Shown here in pieces: positions 49,964 to 62,400 of a stretch of 64,000 bases of DNA. Made by a program: the position numbers and the translations under genes. Origin of the DNA: Phylloscopus collybita (Eukaryota > Chordata > Aves > Passeriformes > Phylloscopidae); assembly GCA_027886175.1 (NCBI GenBank), contig JAJNNQ010000137.1, positions 8,312,001 to 8,376,000 on the forward strand, given 5' to 3'. Positions within the stretch are counted from its first letter, which is position 1. Each line of letters starts with the position of its first letter. The notes below the pieces were generated by a model. The model saw nothing but the letters and a program-made list of their open reading frames with translations, did no database searches and was not told where the DNA came from.

Positions 49964-51299
49964 AACTGCCTGGTGTATCCTACTTCCCAGCAAAATTTTG
50001 GTTTTTTGTTTGAAAACAAAAGAACAAACAAAATTCAGTGGTCAGACCATGAGGCCAGTTGTCCTCTCAGGTTAGAAGATGTTTAGGAACTGGGCCATAA
50101 GGTTCAGCATAGTCCTCTAAAGTAAAGCACACAAAAGATACTTTCTTTGCCCCAGCCCCCCTCACTAATTGAATTCATATTTTTATAACATCTGGATAAC
50201 TAAATCCCCTAAATGGGTTCTTTCCTCTAAGAATGAAATGGAAGTCAGAAACATTTTCTCATAAAATGTTAAAAACAAATATCCATCTCTTCAAGGATGC
50301 AGAGTCATTATCCCCAGTTAGTGGATCCTGCCCACTGCTTTCTAGTTTGGATGTCTAGATTCAGTAGGAAAATGGTTTTGATCTGAACACTCTTGGAATC
50401 ATTAGGAGAAAAATGTATTTGGAACATGAGAAAATCAGGTAAAATACTCACTTGCATTAAATTGCATGAATTCCTGCAACATGGGCAGAAATATGAAATG
50501 AAAGCACCCATTTTAGACAGCTATAAATAAACTGGAAATGCCACTCTGCTGACAGAAAGAGCTCATGGGGATTTTTATTTTTGGTTTGCTGCTGAAGAAA
50601 AGCTATTACCTTTCACATATGCTTTACAATGAAACTGTGTTCAGACTAGATAGTATTATAAGGTCAATATATATATTTGGAAAATAAAACTTGTGGAAGA
50701 CATATGAACAATTTCCTTTGTTTAATACAGAAGGGTTTTTGGGATCTCCTAAGATAATGTATTGGTGGTTTGATTCCAAGAATGAATAAAAACATGAACT
50801 TGTGAGAACCAGAGGTTAATCTAACACAACAGCATCCAGAGGAGAAGTTATAACTACTCAGAAGCCCCACAGAATAGCCTGAGGCAGTAACTGGCAAACA
50901 GTGAAGGCAGCGGACCAAATAGGATAAAAATGTTTTATTTTTGATAAAAATATATATTCCAGGATGGTATGTAACCTTCAATTAAGTAGAGGTCACATAC
51001 ACTGTCAGGAAGTTGCATATATGTTCTGTGCTTAGGTCCCTCAGGTTCTCAGGCAGTCAGGAGCAAAATCTAGTCATTCTGACTTTCAGGCTTTTTATTA
51101 GATGTTAGGATGGGCATAAATAGTTCAGTCTACCAAGTGGGTTTTATTTTTACATTAAAGACACTTTATTGACTTTTTGCTGCCAAAACTAGTTTCTAAA
51201 GTATGTTGTTCATGCCATAATTAACACAGAGAAGTGAGCAAAGTCCCTGTAAAAGCTGAACAAGTTGAAGTGTAATTGCAGCAGGTAAATGGTATGCAA
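49964..51299. other. AT-rich non-coding stretch, nothing assignable
   Basis: No gene or recognised repeat. The 105-codon minus-strand frame at 50,664-50,981 shows no domain. Confidence 0.6.
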
Positions 51300-51427
51300 T
51301 TATCCATATCCATGGCTGCATCACAAGAAACTTGGCCAGCAAGCCAGGGAAGGTGTTTCTGTCTCTCTACTGCACTCTCATCAGACCTCACCTGGAGACC
51401 TCACCTGTGTCCAGCTCTGGGGCCTGC

Positions 51428-51462
<35 letters not shown>

Positions 51463-51858
51463 CGAAAACCACCAAAAAAACCCGTTGTGGACAGGCTTGA
51501 GTGGATCCAGAGGAGGCCACAAAGATGTTCAGAGGGCTTGAGCACCCCTCCTATGAAAAAAAGCTGAGAGAGTTGGGCTCACACAGATGGAGAAATGAAG
51601 GCTCTGGAGAGACATTAAAGCACCTCCTAGTACCCACAGGGACCCTAGAGGGCCTTTTACAATGGCATGTAGTGATGAGGGTGAATGGCTTTATACTGCA
51701 AGAGGGTAGGTTAGTAAGAAAATCTTTACTGTGAGGGTGGAGAAACACTAGAACATGCTGGGCAGAGAAACTGTGGCTGTTCCATCCCTGGGAGTGTTCA
51801 AATACAATCAGACTGGGCTTTGAGCAGCCCTGTCCAGTGGAAGATGTCCCCACTCTGG
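51300..51858 (+). mobile_element. CR1 LINE, 5' part of interrupted copy
   Basis: The stretch follows the CR1 ORF2 C-terminus and 3' region: GGCTGCATCACAAGAAACTT, CTCTACTGCACTCTCATCAG, GGATCCAGAGGAGGCCACAA, GAGCACCCCTCCTATGAAAA, TTTACTGTGAGGGTGGAGAA and GAAACTGTGGCTGTTCCATC. It is interrupted by a CAA microsatellite at 51,427-51,463 and by an LTR insertion at 51,859, and resumes at 52,041. The copy is 5'-truncated and non-coding. A 181-codon frame on the opposite strand across this region is only an antisense shadow. Confidence 0.95.
51427..51463. repeat. CAA microsatellite inside CR1
   Basis: Twelve perfect CAA units followed by GAAAACC and an A/C-rich piece. The array sits where other CR1 copies carry a CCAACACAAGAAGGACATG-like segment, so it probably grew from that seed. 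Confidence 0.95.
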
Positions 51859-52040
51859 TGGGTTGACCCTGGCTAGATGCCAGGAGCCTGACAAAGCCAC
51901 TGACAGTGCTGAGAGGTTGGGTCTTGGAGCCACTGGCATGGGCTCTGTTGGACATGGGAGATACTTCTAGCAGCTTCTGACAAAAGCCACCCCTGCAGGC
52001 CCCTCCACCAAAACCTTGCCACACAAACCCAGTAAATACA
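51859..52040 (+). mobile_element. Degraded LTR nested in CR1 (ERVL-like)
   Basis: The segment begins TGGGTTGACCCTGGCTAGAT and ends with CCTTGCCACACAAACCCAGT then AAATACA, so it has TG...CA ends. The opening and closing words resemble an avian ERVL-type LTR whose consensus I recall starting GGGTTGACCCTGGCTGGA and ending CACACAAACCCAATACA. At 182 bases it is much shorter than such LTRs, so the interior has probably been deleted. CR1 sequence breaks off at its left edge and resumes at its right edge, which proves the insertion is younger than the CR1. A clean target duplication is not visible. Confidence 0.65.
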
Positions 52041-52117
52041 CCTGCCCATGTCTGAGGGGCTGGAACTAGATGACCTTTACGGTCCCCTCCAACCATACCA
52101 TTCTATGATTCTATGAG
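52041..52117 (+). mobile_element. CR1 LINE 3' end with terminal ATTCTATGA repeats
   Basis: After the nested LTR the CR1 resumes at CCTGCCCATG, followed by GGGCTGGAACTAGATGACCT, a GGTCCCCTCCAACCATACC block and CATTCTATGATTCTATGAG. This is the standard avian CR1 3' terminus, ending in tandem 8-base repeats instead of poly(A). It fixes the 3' boundary and the plus orientation. Confidence 0.96.
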
Positions 52118-52762
52118 ATCCAGTAGATTATATTTTTAACTAATGTTAGTTAATTATATTTGAAGTAATATTTAACAGCATCAAAATTTTGTGATTCTGA
52201 AACATAGTAACACCAAGTTTGGTATTGTGATGTTAACAGCTACCAATCTTAATGCTCCTAAACTGTCAGCCAGAGCTCATGGTAACAGCAATATTTCATC
52301 TATAACTTTACCATCTTTCTAAAACGTTGGATCCTTTTTCTGAGTTTCAGTTTAAAGGCTTAAATTTCTACCAGACTATGTTTTGGTATAAAGCCCATAG
52401 CATTACTTTAAAACATTTATCAGTCTGTCACATTCTGTTAAAATTGGTCATTGTATTCCAGGCTATTTAGAGTCCATATAGCCAGACAGATGCATAGAAC
52501 TCTCTTCTCAGTTTCCTTAGAATTCAGCCTAAAACCAGGATCTTTCTCTTTTATTCCAAATTTAATGACCTATCTATGAAAACTGCTTGAGTAGATAGCA
52601 ACCTACATTATATCAGAAATGTGATGCTCAGGGGAAAAGAGTAAGAAATATTTCTGAAGCAACTGAGTGTCTAATTTAAAAGAAAGTCTGTTTTGCATTC
52701 ACAGTTAAAGAAAAATTATATCTATCAGTAGTGTCAAACTAATTGTCTGGCATTTAATGTAC

Positions 52763-52789
52763 TTTTAATTGTTTTAATTGTTTTAATTG
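52763..52789. repeat. TTTTAATTG tandem repeat, three copies
   Basis: Three perfect 9-base units in tandem. Confidence 0.92.
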
Positions 52790-53009
52790 TATAGATAATT
52801 CTCCGTGTAAGATCTCTTTTGTTGTCTTCTCCTGGGGATAATATTTATTTCAGCCTTCATTAGGCTGTGTAGCTTCCATGCAGATTATTATACTTTTTCT
52901 TCAGTTATATAAACAAATCATCTACTTTAACACTGTACAAAATAAAAATCTCAGCAAAAATCTTTTTGGTTTGGGTAATCAAATAGAAGAAAAGTTCAAG
53001 AAACAAAGT

Positions 53010-53130
53010 CTTGCTAGGTTAAATCATTTACTATGCTACCATAAACAAACTAGTTCCCTTTTATCCTCTCTAAAGTAGGGAAAATGAAAAGGATTCTTCT
53101 GCAATATGTATTAGATTTACAGATGAAGCG
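53010..53130 (+). mobile_element. Possible MIR-like relic (weak)
   Basis: AAATCATTTACTATGCTACC, AGTTCCCTTTTATCCTCTCT, AAAGTAGGGAAAATG and a later GATGAAGCGCAATAAG resemble, in order, the MIR words AAGTCATTTAA, AGTTTCCCTATCTGTAAAAT, GGGGATAATG and GTGAAGCGCTCAGA. The identity is marginal and the call could be wrong. Confidence 0.33.
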
Positions 53131-55442
53131 CAATAAGAAAAATATAGTGTATGTTTATGAAGTTATTTATTCAAGTGAATAGGGTTAATATATATTATTA
53201 TTACATTATTAATATTATATAATTTCATAGAAATTCATAGAAGATATTATGAATAGAAGTTGGTTGCTTCTGTCAAGACCATCACTACAGGCATATCCAG
53301 ACTCAGCAAGCCAGTAGAAAAAAAATAAAGCATCAAATATGTGAAAAGTGCTGCCTTACAAATTTTTGTGAAGACTAAAATCATAAATGAATAAAATTCA
53401 TCCTTCCAACAAGTTGGAGATGAATTTAATAATCCAATATTATTACTTTTTAAATATATGTTCCATTAAAACTGCAAAAATACACAGGTGGTCTGATGAC
53501 TGGAATTAGATTATTTATACTGATAAATTGGAATAGATCTGAACTCTGTCTGAATGTGAAATGGAAGGCTAATCCTTCTGCCATATGGTTTGGAATAACT
53601 ATTACCCTTACAGTCTCAGGGGTTGGTCTCAAGTGATCATTACGGTTGTGCATCATAGGGTATCCCAAATGGCTCGTTAATTAGCTGAGAGGTTAGACAG
53701 GCAACTGATTTTTTATTAAAACAAACTGCCTGAGAATTGCTCAAGTAAAAGCAAAAAGAGAGATCTGGAAGGAATTGGTAATGGATTTTATTAAGATCTT
53801 GAGAACCACTAGAAAGACTCTTACTCTCTGCTGGAAAAACAAGTGGGAACAATTTTCCACAATTTGGCAAAAAGTTATTAATTAAACAGAAAACCAGGCA
53901 GTATAGGATAGATTTTTAGTTTTATGTGGCTTTTGAAATGGTAAGTAAAGGAAAATGTTTTAAAAACCTTTAAGGATTGAAACTTAATGAAATAGGTGGG
54001 AAATGCTTTGTGCCCAGGATAAACTTGATGGCAGAGAATGCTGGGGTCTCTGCTGACTCAGAGAGACTTGCAGGAGAGAATATAAAATGATTTTTTGACA
54101 TGCTAATTTCTGGACAGGTGACTATTAGAGGATTTTATCTTTGTATCATTAAGCACTCTCCACTTACTAATGTTTCTATTATATACAATACAAAAGTGAT
54201 TCCTTCAAAAGCTACTAACCTATCTTGAACAATGAACTGTGAATTGATATTATTCCATGGAGTATCAAACTCCATAGATAATGCTCACAGTACAAAAATT
54301 ATTTTACCTTGATTCCATTTAGGAATAGAAATGAACTTTCACTCCAGAATGAAATTTCCCTTACATTTGTCTTCAAAGTTTTCTTTGGAACCCCCCCTCC
54401 ACACACTAATAAAGAATAATAAATAATTATATATAGGACAAGTAATGTTTGAAACTGCCTTGGAAAGTAGCATTTAATTTTAATGACACTTTATTATGTT
54501 TCCAAAGATGAAGAAGATAAGAAAGTACTTACTGCTAAGAAAGAAAGCTGGAGTTGCAGGATAAATGCAGGCTTTTTAGTGAGATATTCCAAATAGGTCT
54601 TGTGCAAGCCTGCAAATTAAGGTATTCACTTATCTATGAAGGTAAACATTATCCTAAATACTTGTAACATTAGGTTCAAAAAAGCTTTCTAAACACTCTA
54701 GAAAAAAACAAACCATTGACCAGAAGGTAACTTGAAGTAGGAATTCCTAAAACACACTTAGAAAACATTCCATACATTTCAAGGATTATAAGTGGAATTT
54801 ATTTAGTACACATTGTAGAAAAATCCACAGCTGAGTCACGAAAGACATTGCCTTTCCCACTTAAAGGACACTGTTACATTCACTGCTAGTGCTTCCTTTA
54901 AATCATCAACTTAAATCTTGCTTTTCACTTTTATACCCTTTGATTGTAAGTGTCCTTATAATTCTTTTATAGTCATATTGATAATAATGACAGTTTTATA
55001 CTACCTGTATATAATGATCCAGGAAACACTGAGACTAGTGGCTAACTCCAGTATGTGCCATGAATATTATCACCTATTGCATTTTAATGAGGATTATTTC
55101 TAATGTTCTATTTCTATTCAGACAACTTTGAGAAAGGCAAAGGGATATGAGGGTCCTTGTAGTCTTCTCATTAGTGTCACAGATAACAGAGTATTTCAGA
55201 TTTGATTGTGGGACATGGGAGAGCCATTGTGGCTGCACATTTTTTTTCCTAATCAGATTAGGGATATCCTTTCTGCATTTTTAAAATGTGGAAATAGGGG
55301 AAGATCTCACAGTGAAAGTTTCTTGTCTTCTAAACACCATATCCACCTGAGATGCAACTAATCACTGTAGTGACAATTAAATGTCAACCCAGATTTTTTG
55401 GCTTGACAGCCAACTTAAGTTTTAGGTATTTAGAAATGATGG

Positions 55443-55464
55443 AGCTACCCATTAGCTACCCATT
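55443..55464. repeat. Two-copy tandem duplication, 11-base period
   Basis: AGCTACCCATT is repeated directly once. Confidence 0.9.
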
Positions 55465-56368
55465 TACTTTATTAATTATGTTAACATTTTTTCAGGTATT
55501 TTATTAAAAAAATACTTCATTTCTAGCAGAGAAGCAAATCAGAAAAACAAACAAGGAGAAATAGTCAGAAAGAAATTATGAGACTCTCACAAGTGTAAAT
55601 GAATGATCAAATCAAGATCTACACAAGAATATCTGTGTCTCAAACAAACTGCCCTGTGATTTGTTTCATGGTTTCCTTCTTAACCAATATCCAGTACCTT
55701 CTCAGAGCTACAGTTTTACCCCAGTTTGTAGTTGTAACTTTATACTGGAATAGCAAAAAGGCCAGGAGATGGGAACCAGGAGTAGGTAACCTGACTACAT
55801 CCTGCTCAATGTAGAACTGTAGAGTTATTTGTTCCAATTAAACCTGGGCTTTTGAGACATTTAAATTAGGAGCAAAGTGTCTCAAAGCTGTTTCTGTGAT
55901 CAATGGAGAGATGCAAACCCTCTCCATGGCAATACAGGCTGAATCTCTGGGAGGTCATTAAACCACAACCTTCCCAAGGTGTCTGTTTCTGTTCCCCAAG
56001 CATGGATGGACCTGGGAAGATGTTAAATTAGCACCTGCAGCTGGGAGCCTCAGTCCTGCCCTCAGTGTCCCCAGCACCTGTGTGCTGAGACTCTGCAGGT
56101 GGGACACAGAGAGGACAGGGAGCTGAAGTCTCCTGCAGTGCTTAGGGACAGGACCTTCTTTCCATGTTACTCAGCTCACTGAGGAAACCACACAAAATGC
56201 CAACACAGCATAATGTGGACATGAGATTTCTTCACCCAGGGAAGAAAATCTTCTCGCTTCACTTCTGATTTCCATTAGATTTTCCTATTTTACTGATTTC
56301 CAGACTTCTTGAAGACCAATGATTCTTGTTCTTGGAATGGGAATTGTACCTTCCTTTTCACCCAAGAA

Positions 56369-56446
56369 ATTATGATGACAATAATAATTATTGTGACAAT
56401 AAAAAATTATGACAATATTTATGATTATGACAATAAAAATAATTGC
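56369..56446. repeat. Degenerate TTATGACAATAA-type repeat
   Basis: Three to four imperfect copies of an ATTATGACAATA word, with AATAATTATT palindromes between them. It is a small degenerate tandem repeat. Confidence 0.75.
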
Positions 56447-59415
56447 CAGATTTTATTTGATTTTAATAATCTTGTGTTTCAGAAACACAATAAATTCAAA
56501 TATCTGTTCCTCTCAAATGAAGATATGTCTGCTGCTTCTTAGCTCTCTAATCTGCTACAAGAGGGTATTTAAGTCTGAATTTTTAGGCAACCCAGTTTCA
56601 AGTGCATCAATGATCAAGAAGCTGGGAGTAAATTTTTGACAAATTGTATTTCTTTTATAAGAAAAAGGGCAAAATTTAAAAGGTTTTACAATCTAATCTT
56701 TCATTCTATAGAATTTTGATAAATTTCTATTTTCATTTCAGCAATTGTAATGGAAATTAGTACAACTATTTGGAAGATGCATATAAATGATTAAATAATA
56801 GGAAAAAATCAAGTTTGTTTTGAAAGGGAAATGGTAATAGAGTCAGTTATATCTGATACTCCATTCTACAAGGAGTGGACACACTGGCCTGATTCTCTGA
56901 ACACAGGAAGATTTGGACAGGCAGTAATTCCTGTGTTCGTGTTCCTTTGCCTCTCTTTAAATTCTCACTGCATCTCGGTTTGGAAAGTGGTACCTAAAGG
57001 ATGGGTCCCTGTTGTAAGATTGTGATCTTAATTTAGTCTTTGGAACTTTACTGGAAGTCAAGAAAATGAAAAGGTCCTTACAATATTTATGTCAATATTA
57101 AGTGTAATTAACCTAATTTATCATTGTAAGTGTATGGGAACTGTCACAGTCTGACCTGTGACCATTTTATATCATGTTTAAAGACATGATTTTGATTGAA
57201 ACTGAGGTAAGAGACTGTTCAGTACAGAATAAATTACATTTCAGGGAAAAATAACTTCTTGTATAATACAAGAGACAGGAAATGTGAATTTGCAATGCAA
57301 CAATAAATTTAATTTTAAATATCTTAGTTGTCAATAACAGAAAGGAGACCTCTAATGCCACAAAAGTATTTTTAAATCCTTGAACTATACTATACTAACT
57401 GTCACTTGGATCTTTGTTAACCTTGACTTGAATAAACCAAAAGATGTGGCTTTTAGCACCACACAAGGTAATTTTACTGTCTGTCTTTATACAGATTGGG
57501 GCAAGCCAAATGTGTCCCCATGTAATTATTAGTTATGCAAATAGGAACTAACTTGATCCAAGGAGCAAACATTTCCAATGTTTGCACAACAAACAAACAT
57601 CTGGTCTCCGAACTGGCTGAAGTCAGTTGAAAAACATCCCCTTTTAACCATTTATCATTTTCTCCCAAATCCCTTGCAAATTTTGGTTCATTACCCTCAC
57701 AAAATGCTCAGCTGAGCCAACAGCTGCTGCAAGCTGAAGTGTGTGTATACTGGAAAGGCAATTCACTGCTGGTGGCACTGAACAAGAGTGTTTTTCCAGT
57801 GGCTAAAGGGAGTAGGGAAGATTGCAGCACTGGTGGGCAGAGAAGGACCAGAGACCCCCAATTAGCAGAAGCACAGGCGTCCTTGGCTCTTTGAAGGCTG
57901 CCACGAGTTGCTGAAACTTGGCATTGAGGACTTGGCAGTGCAGGCTTGGCATTCCATGTCTGCTGTCAAGGATGAAAGGTACAGGCATATGGTAAGCACT
58001 CAAAGAGCTGGAGCTTAAGGGTATGGGAAGTAACTCTGCAGAACTGGTAGCAAGATGTTCCTTCAGGGTCCATTCATGTGCATTTAGGTGCTGTGGAAAG
58101 GCCCACAGCTTTAATGACAGCTACTACCATTTGAGCTAGGCAGGTTCCATAAACTCTGCCTCACCTGTAGAGCTTTCTGTGTAATCCAGCCATTTCCTCC
58201 ACATCTTGAATAGTCTTGGCCTTTTTGTTTAATTAGACAGCCACAGAAGAGGTCATGAAGCTGATCTAAATCTCTAATCATCTAAAATTATATGTCTCTT
58301 AATAGAAGAGTTGGCTTATATAATTAAAATTGCCCATTTATCTGTTGTTTTTATTTTTCTTCCTCTAAAACCTCAATTAGAGACAAAGATCTGTAGAAAG
58401 AGATTGGGAAGTTTAGACAATATTATTGGGCTTTGGGATAAAATATCTCTACTTAGAAAATTATCCTATGAAAAATAAATTATTTTAAAAATCCAGTGTT
58501 ACTGCTTTATCTATTTCAGAAACATAGGCATACACAATTCTGTTACATTAATTTTGGACTTCTATTGTGATGTATTTAATCTCTTTTACCCATTTTTGCA
58601 TTCCTTTACACTTGTCTTAACAAATAGATTTTATTTTAAGGAAAGAAATTATTCTATATAATCTATGACATTTTCTCGATTCAATTTCTTTATAGCTGTT
58701 TTTCACTGTTGTCCATCTTGAGAATTCTCTTCTAAATAGAATAACATATTTGAAAGTAGGCTAATGGTAATAGAGACTGAAATAGCAAGAAGCCATCCAT
58801 GTTCAGAACTGTGTTCAGTTCTATGGCAAACTTTGGGGAGAAAGTATTAATAGGTTTGTTAGACTCTAACTGTAACAAAAATATTTGTTACCAAAGCAAT
58901 TTGAGGTATTTTCTCTCATGGTAGCATGATGTAAATGGATTGGAAATTTCAGTTTTTGCAGAATCTGTGATAAAATACAGCTTTTCCAATATGAAAAAGC
59001 AGCACTACGAAGTTTTAGTTTGGCATAAATGGTATTTTAATGTATCAATTTAATGTCGAAGCAACAGCATTTTCATCTTTATAATGTGGTAAGAAGATAG
59101 TTAATACTAACTGTTGTTTACCTTCTCTATCGCTAGGAAAACTAAGGAGCATGAAACATACTGGAAAGGAAAAATGAAACAAACAAACATGGGTGTTGCC
59201 TATTCAATAACATGATGAAGAATTTTAGATAGGGAACTTCTTGCCACTTCTGTTAGTGGTAAATTCTGCATGAATACAGAGCAAGGCTGAGGAAGCTCCT
59301 GGAAGGGAAAGTCATCAGGGACATCATTTTACCCTCAGGAAGACCCAGAATCAAACTGTTGAAAATATTATGGGGTTATAAAATTTTCTTTTTACTCTCT
59401 TATTTTGTTTAGGCA

Positions 59416-59446
59416 TTGTCCAGTGAATTCTGGATTCACTGGACAA
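59416..59446. repeat. Perfect hairpin, 13-base arms and 5-base loop
   Basis: TTGTCCAGTGAAT (59,416-59,428) and ATTCACTGGACAA (59,434-59,446) are exact reverse complements around the loop TCTGG. The arms are of mixed composition, so this is unlikely to be a low-complexity artefact. It is too short for a microRNA precursor and no tract follows that would make it a terminator. Confidence 0.95.
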
Positions 59447-62400
59447 AACTTATGGGGAAAAATAGACTTCTGACCAGATGTAATACATCTACTATACACT
59501 TACACTATATATTATATACAAGTTTCTCAAAGACCAGAAAACGACTTGGTAAAACTTTTTTGAAATTATATATTAAAATAATATTAATCAAATTTTTTAG
59601 CAAATATTTTCCAGGAAATTTTAGATATCAGACTTTGCTTCACTCTATGAAAGGTTAGAAATATTTTAAGAAGTCATAATGAAAAACTAGAAAAAGGACT
59701 GTCCCACTGGTAAGTTTACAAAAGTTATCATTTCACCTGAAACAACACCAAAACCTTGAAAATATAGGAACAAAATTGAAGCATAATGGAGATGGTTTTA
59801 GAAGAAAAATCTGTTAAATATTTCATAGATGTTTCTCTTTTTTTGGTATTTTATGTCTTTTGTGCTGTATTCTCTCTTGTGATTTTTTCCTTTGAAGTTA
59901 AATCAACAAGTGCAGTGATCAGAGGGATGCATTCCCATTTCAGTCACAACTTTGGGTTTCATTAGTTGTGATTTGGTTGAGAACCCTTTGGTCTTGCTTC
60001 ATGAGGCCAGCTTCACTGTCCCAGGGTAAACAGCTATGAAGTTTACATGTGATTACAACAGCTGAGAAGTGATGGAAAAATAGTCAAAGTCTCTGAGATT
60101 CAAAGTAATTTGCATTTTTTTTTTCAGAGAAGGTTTTCTTTTCCCCCAGTAAAAGCTGTTGTTTGCAGGGTTTCACTTTAAGCAATTTTCACTATTCATG
60201 GAAATTACCAGAATAAAACCTGGAACTACAATGATGCAAGTTCATTAAAACCTCACAACTACATTTCTTGTTTTTTTCTGCTCCTAGATCTTTTCAATGA
60301 TTTAGCATTATGTATGGCTAGATACCCAAAGAGAATTATTGTTTACTATTTGTATCACTGGTTTTTGGGTTGTTTCCTCTTGGTGGTTATTATATAAAGT
60401 CCATTTCCATTTATTTCTTCCATTCAAACAGCCTACTGGAAGCTCCCCTCTGTTAGTGACACACGCCTTGCAGCCAGAGGGCCCCCTGCACATAAATTAG
60501 GCAACAAGGACTTCTCCAATTCCCCTTCCCTTTCCATCCCCCATCTGCAGGCTGCATTACTGTGATTCCCCTCCATGGAAACAGCTTGTTGTCTGCACCA
60601 GACCTAGCACAGAATTTCCATAGCATTTAAATATGAACTTTGAGTTGTAGAAACACAGCCTTTTGAAAATTGACTTAATAAGAGCCAGGATTTTCATCCC
60701 TGAATTTTCCATGAATTTTTATTATGTCACTTGTGTGCACTGGGTAGAAGTCTTGGCTTGTTATCTGTACACAGAGGGATTCAATTGGTGTATTTGTTAC
60801 CCTGCAGCTCAGACAGGTCTTTGTAGCAGCAGTGAGAAGGTTTTTATCCTGGGATGGACCACACAGGATTCACAACAAAATTTCCAGTTACGTAACACTG
60901 TTCCATCATTCAGAAGGAAGTCACAGACTAAATGAAATTCCATTTTAAATGCTTATTAATAAACCACACCTTTGTGAATTATATACTCATGGGCCAGGAC
61001 TTTGTAGCTCTACAGTTTAGGATTATTCCAAAAGGAAACTGTAATGGAGTGCAGCGGTCTGATTTATATGATGAGAAGTAGGAAAAGAAAGGAAGTTCAG
61101 TAATTAGTCTAGTATAAACTCTCTGCAGTAAAAATAATGAATTAACAATTCTAATATTTTTCAGCCAGTTACTTTCCTGACTCTGTTTTGGTCTTTGTAG
61201 GTATAATTAATTCCTTCGGGATCAGTTAGGCATCTCTGGGATCCTAACATTAATGGATGCATCTGTAAAACAAACCTTGAAGTTTAGAGGTGGGTGCTAT
61301 GGCACAAAACAAAGGCAATTTATATAGACTTGGGAAATCTGTGGAAGAGCTGAAAACAAAAGGAGTATCTTACACATTTAAATTTATCTCTTGCAGCCAC
61401 AGGGCATCAATTTTAATGATAAGAAACTAAGCAAAGCTGTTTAAACAGCTTATATAACATTAGTATTTTCATCAAAAGATTTCATAAGGTCTTGTTCAAG
61501 GAGCATTTAATTTAGTGTGAGCACCCATTATGCACTGCATAGTCTGAGGGGTCATTATACCATGTATGTACTACAGGCTGCTATGAACTACCAGAGCTCA
61601 TACCACTGCAGGTGTGGGCAGTATTCCTAAAAGCACCAGAGCTCATCCCAGCAATGGTGCCAGCCAGACCTGCACCTTGTGAAGTTGTCTATTCCTCTCT
61701 GTGAAGTCAAGAAGGATGAAAACGTGTCTTCTAGAGGACATTAGGAATTCATTATGTGCAATACAAAGTCAGCACAGACATATCTGTATTCCTTCTTTCC
61801 CCGTGAAGGAAAAAATGCCTGAAGGAAAGACTAAGAAAGGGTGGCTGAGTAGATCTTGGCAATCTCCAAGTTTGACAGGTGAGATGCTGGCAGAGAGACC
61901 TTTTCTGTTCCAGCTTAATTACCTCCACTAAGGAGTCTAACTTCCATGTCTTCATCTGTCATATAATGGCTTCTACATATTGCAGTTACACTGACAGTAA
62001 ATACATTGATAGATAAAAAAAAGCTGAAACTCAAAATATAATTACCTCAACAGCTGTGCAGTGTACTTGAAAACCATTATTCCTTATATTAGCTAAACAG
62101 AAAATGTGATTTCAAATTTCTTATTAAAAAAGATTTTGCTGTCTTGAGGGAAGTACAAACTCAGCAAATATATTGCTGACTCAGTGATTTAATCATCACA
62201 ATTTGGATGTACAAATTCATGTGTTATAAGTAACATATTCATCAGTATGTCTTTTGTACCTACATTTTCCTGAAGGCACTGGTATTAGCTGATACTTTTC
62301 TGGAAATAAGTTTTCTCTTTTATCTGACCTTGATTCAAATAAAGGAGCAGATATATAGTTAGATTCCAGATGCTTTTTAGTCTTGAATATTGTTTGATAA

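Larger units (their letters stand above)
52118..59415. other. AT-rich non-coding stretch with minor repeats
   Basis: No gene is supported. Contents: a 9-base repeat at 52,763, a possible MIR relic near 53,010-53,130, AT-rich low complexity near 53,187-53,222, an 11-base duplication at 55,443, a CpG-poor GC-richer piece at about 55,980-56,160, and a TTATGACAATAA-like repeat at 56,369. The rest is unassigned. Confidence 0.55.

Noticed and set aside
51551..52096. 181-codon minus-strand open frame, the longest in the window
   Set aside because: It runs antisense through CR1 and the nested LTR; the frame is a by-product of the repeat sequence and has no protein domain.
53221..53245. TTCATAGAAATTCATAGAAG as a reverse CR1 terminal repeat
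   Set aside because: The rest of the CR1 3' end is absent next to it and the surroundings are simple AT-rich sequence.
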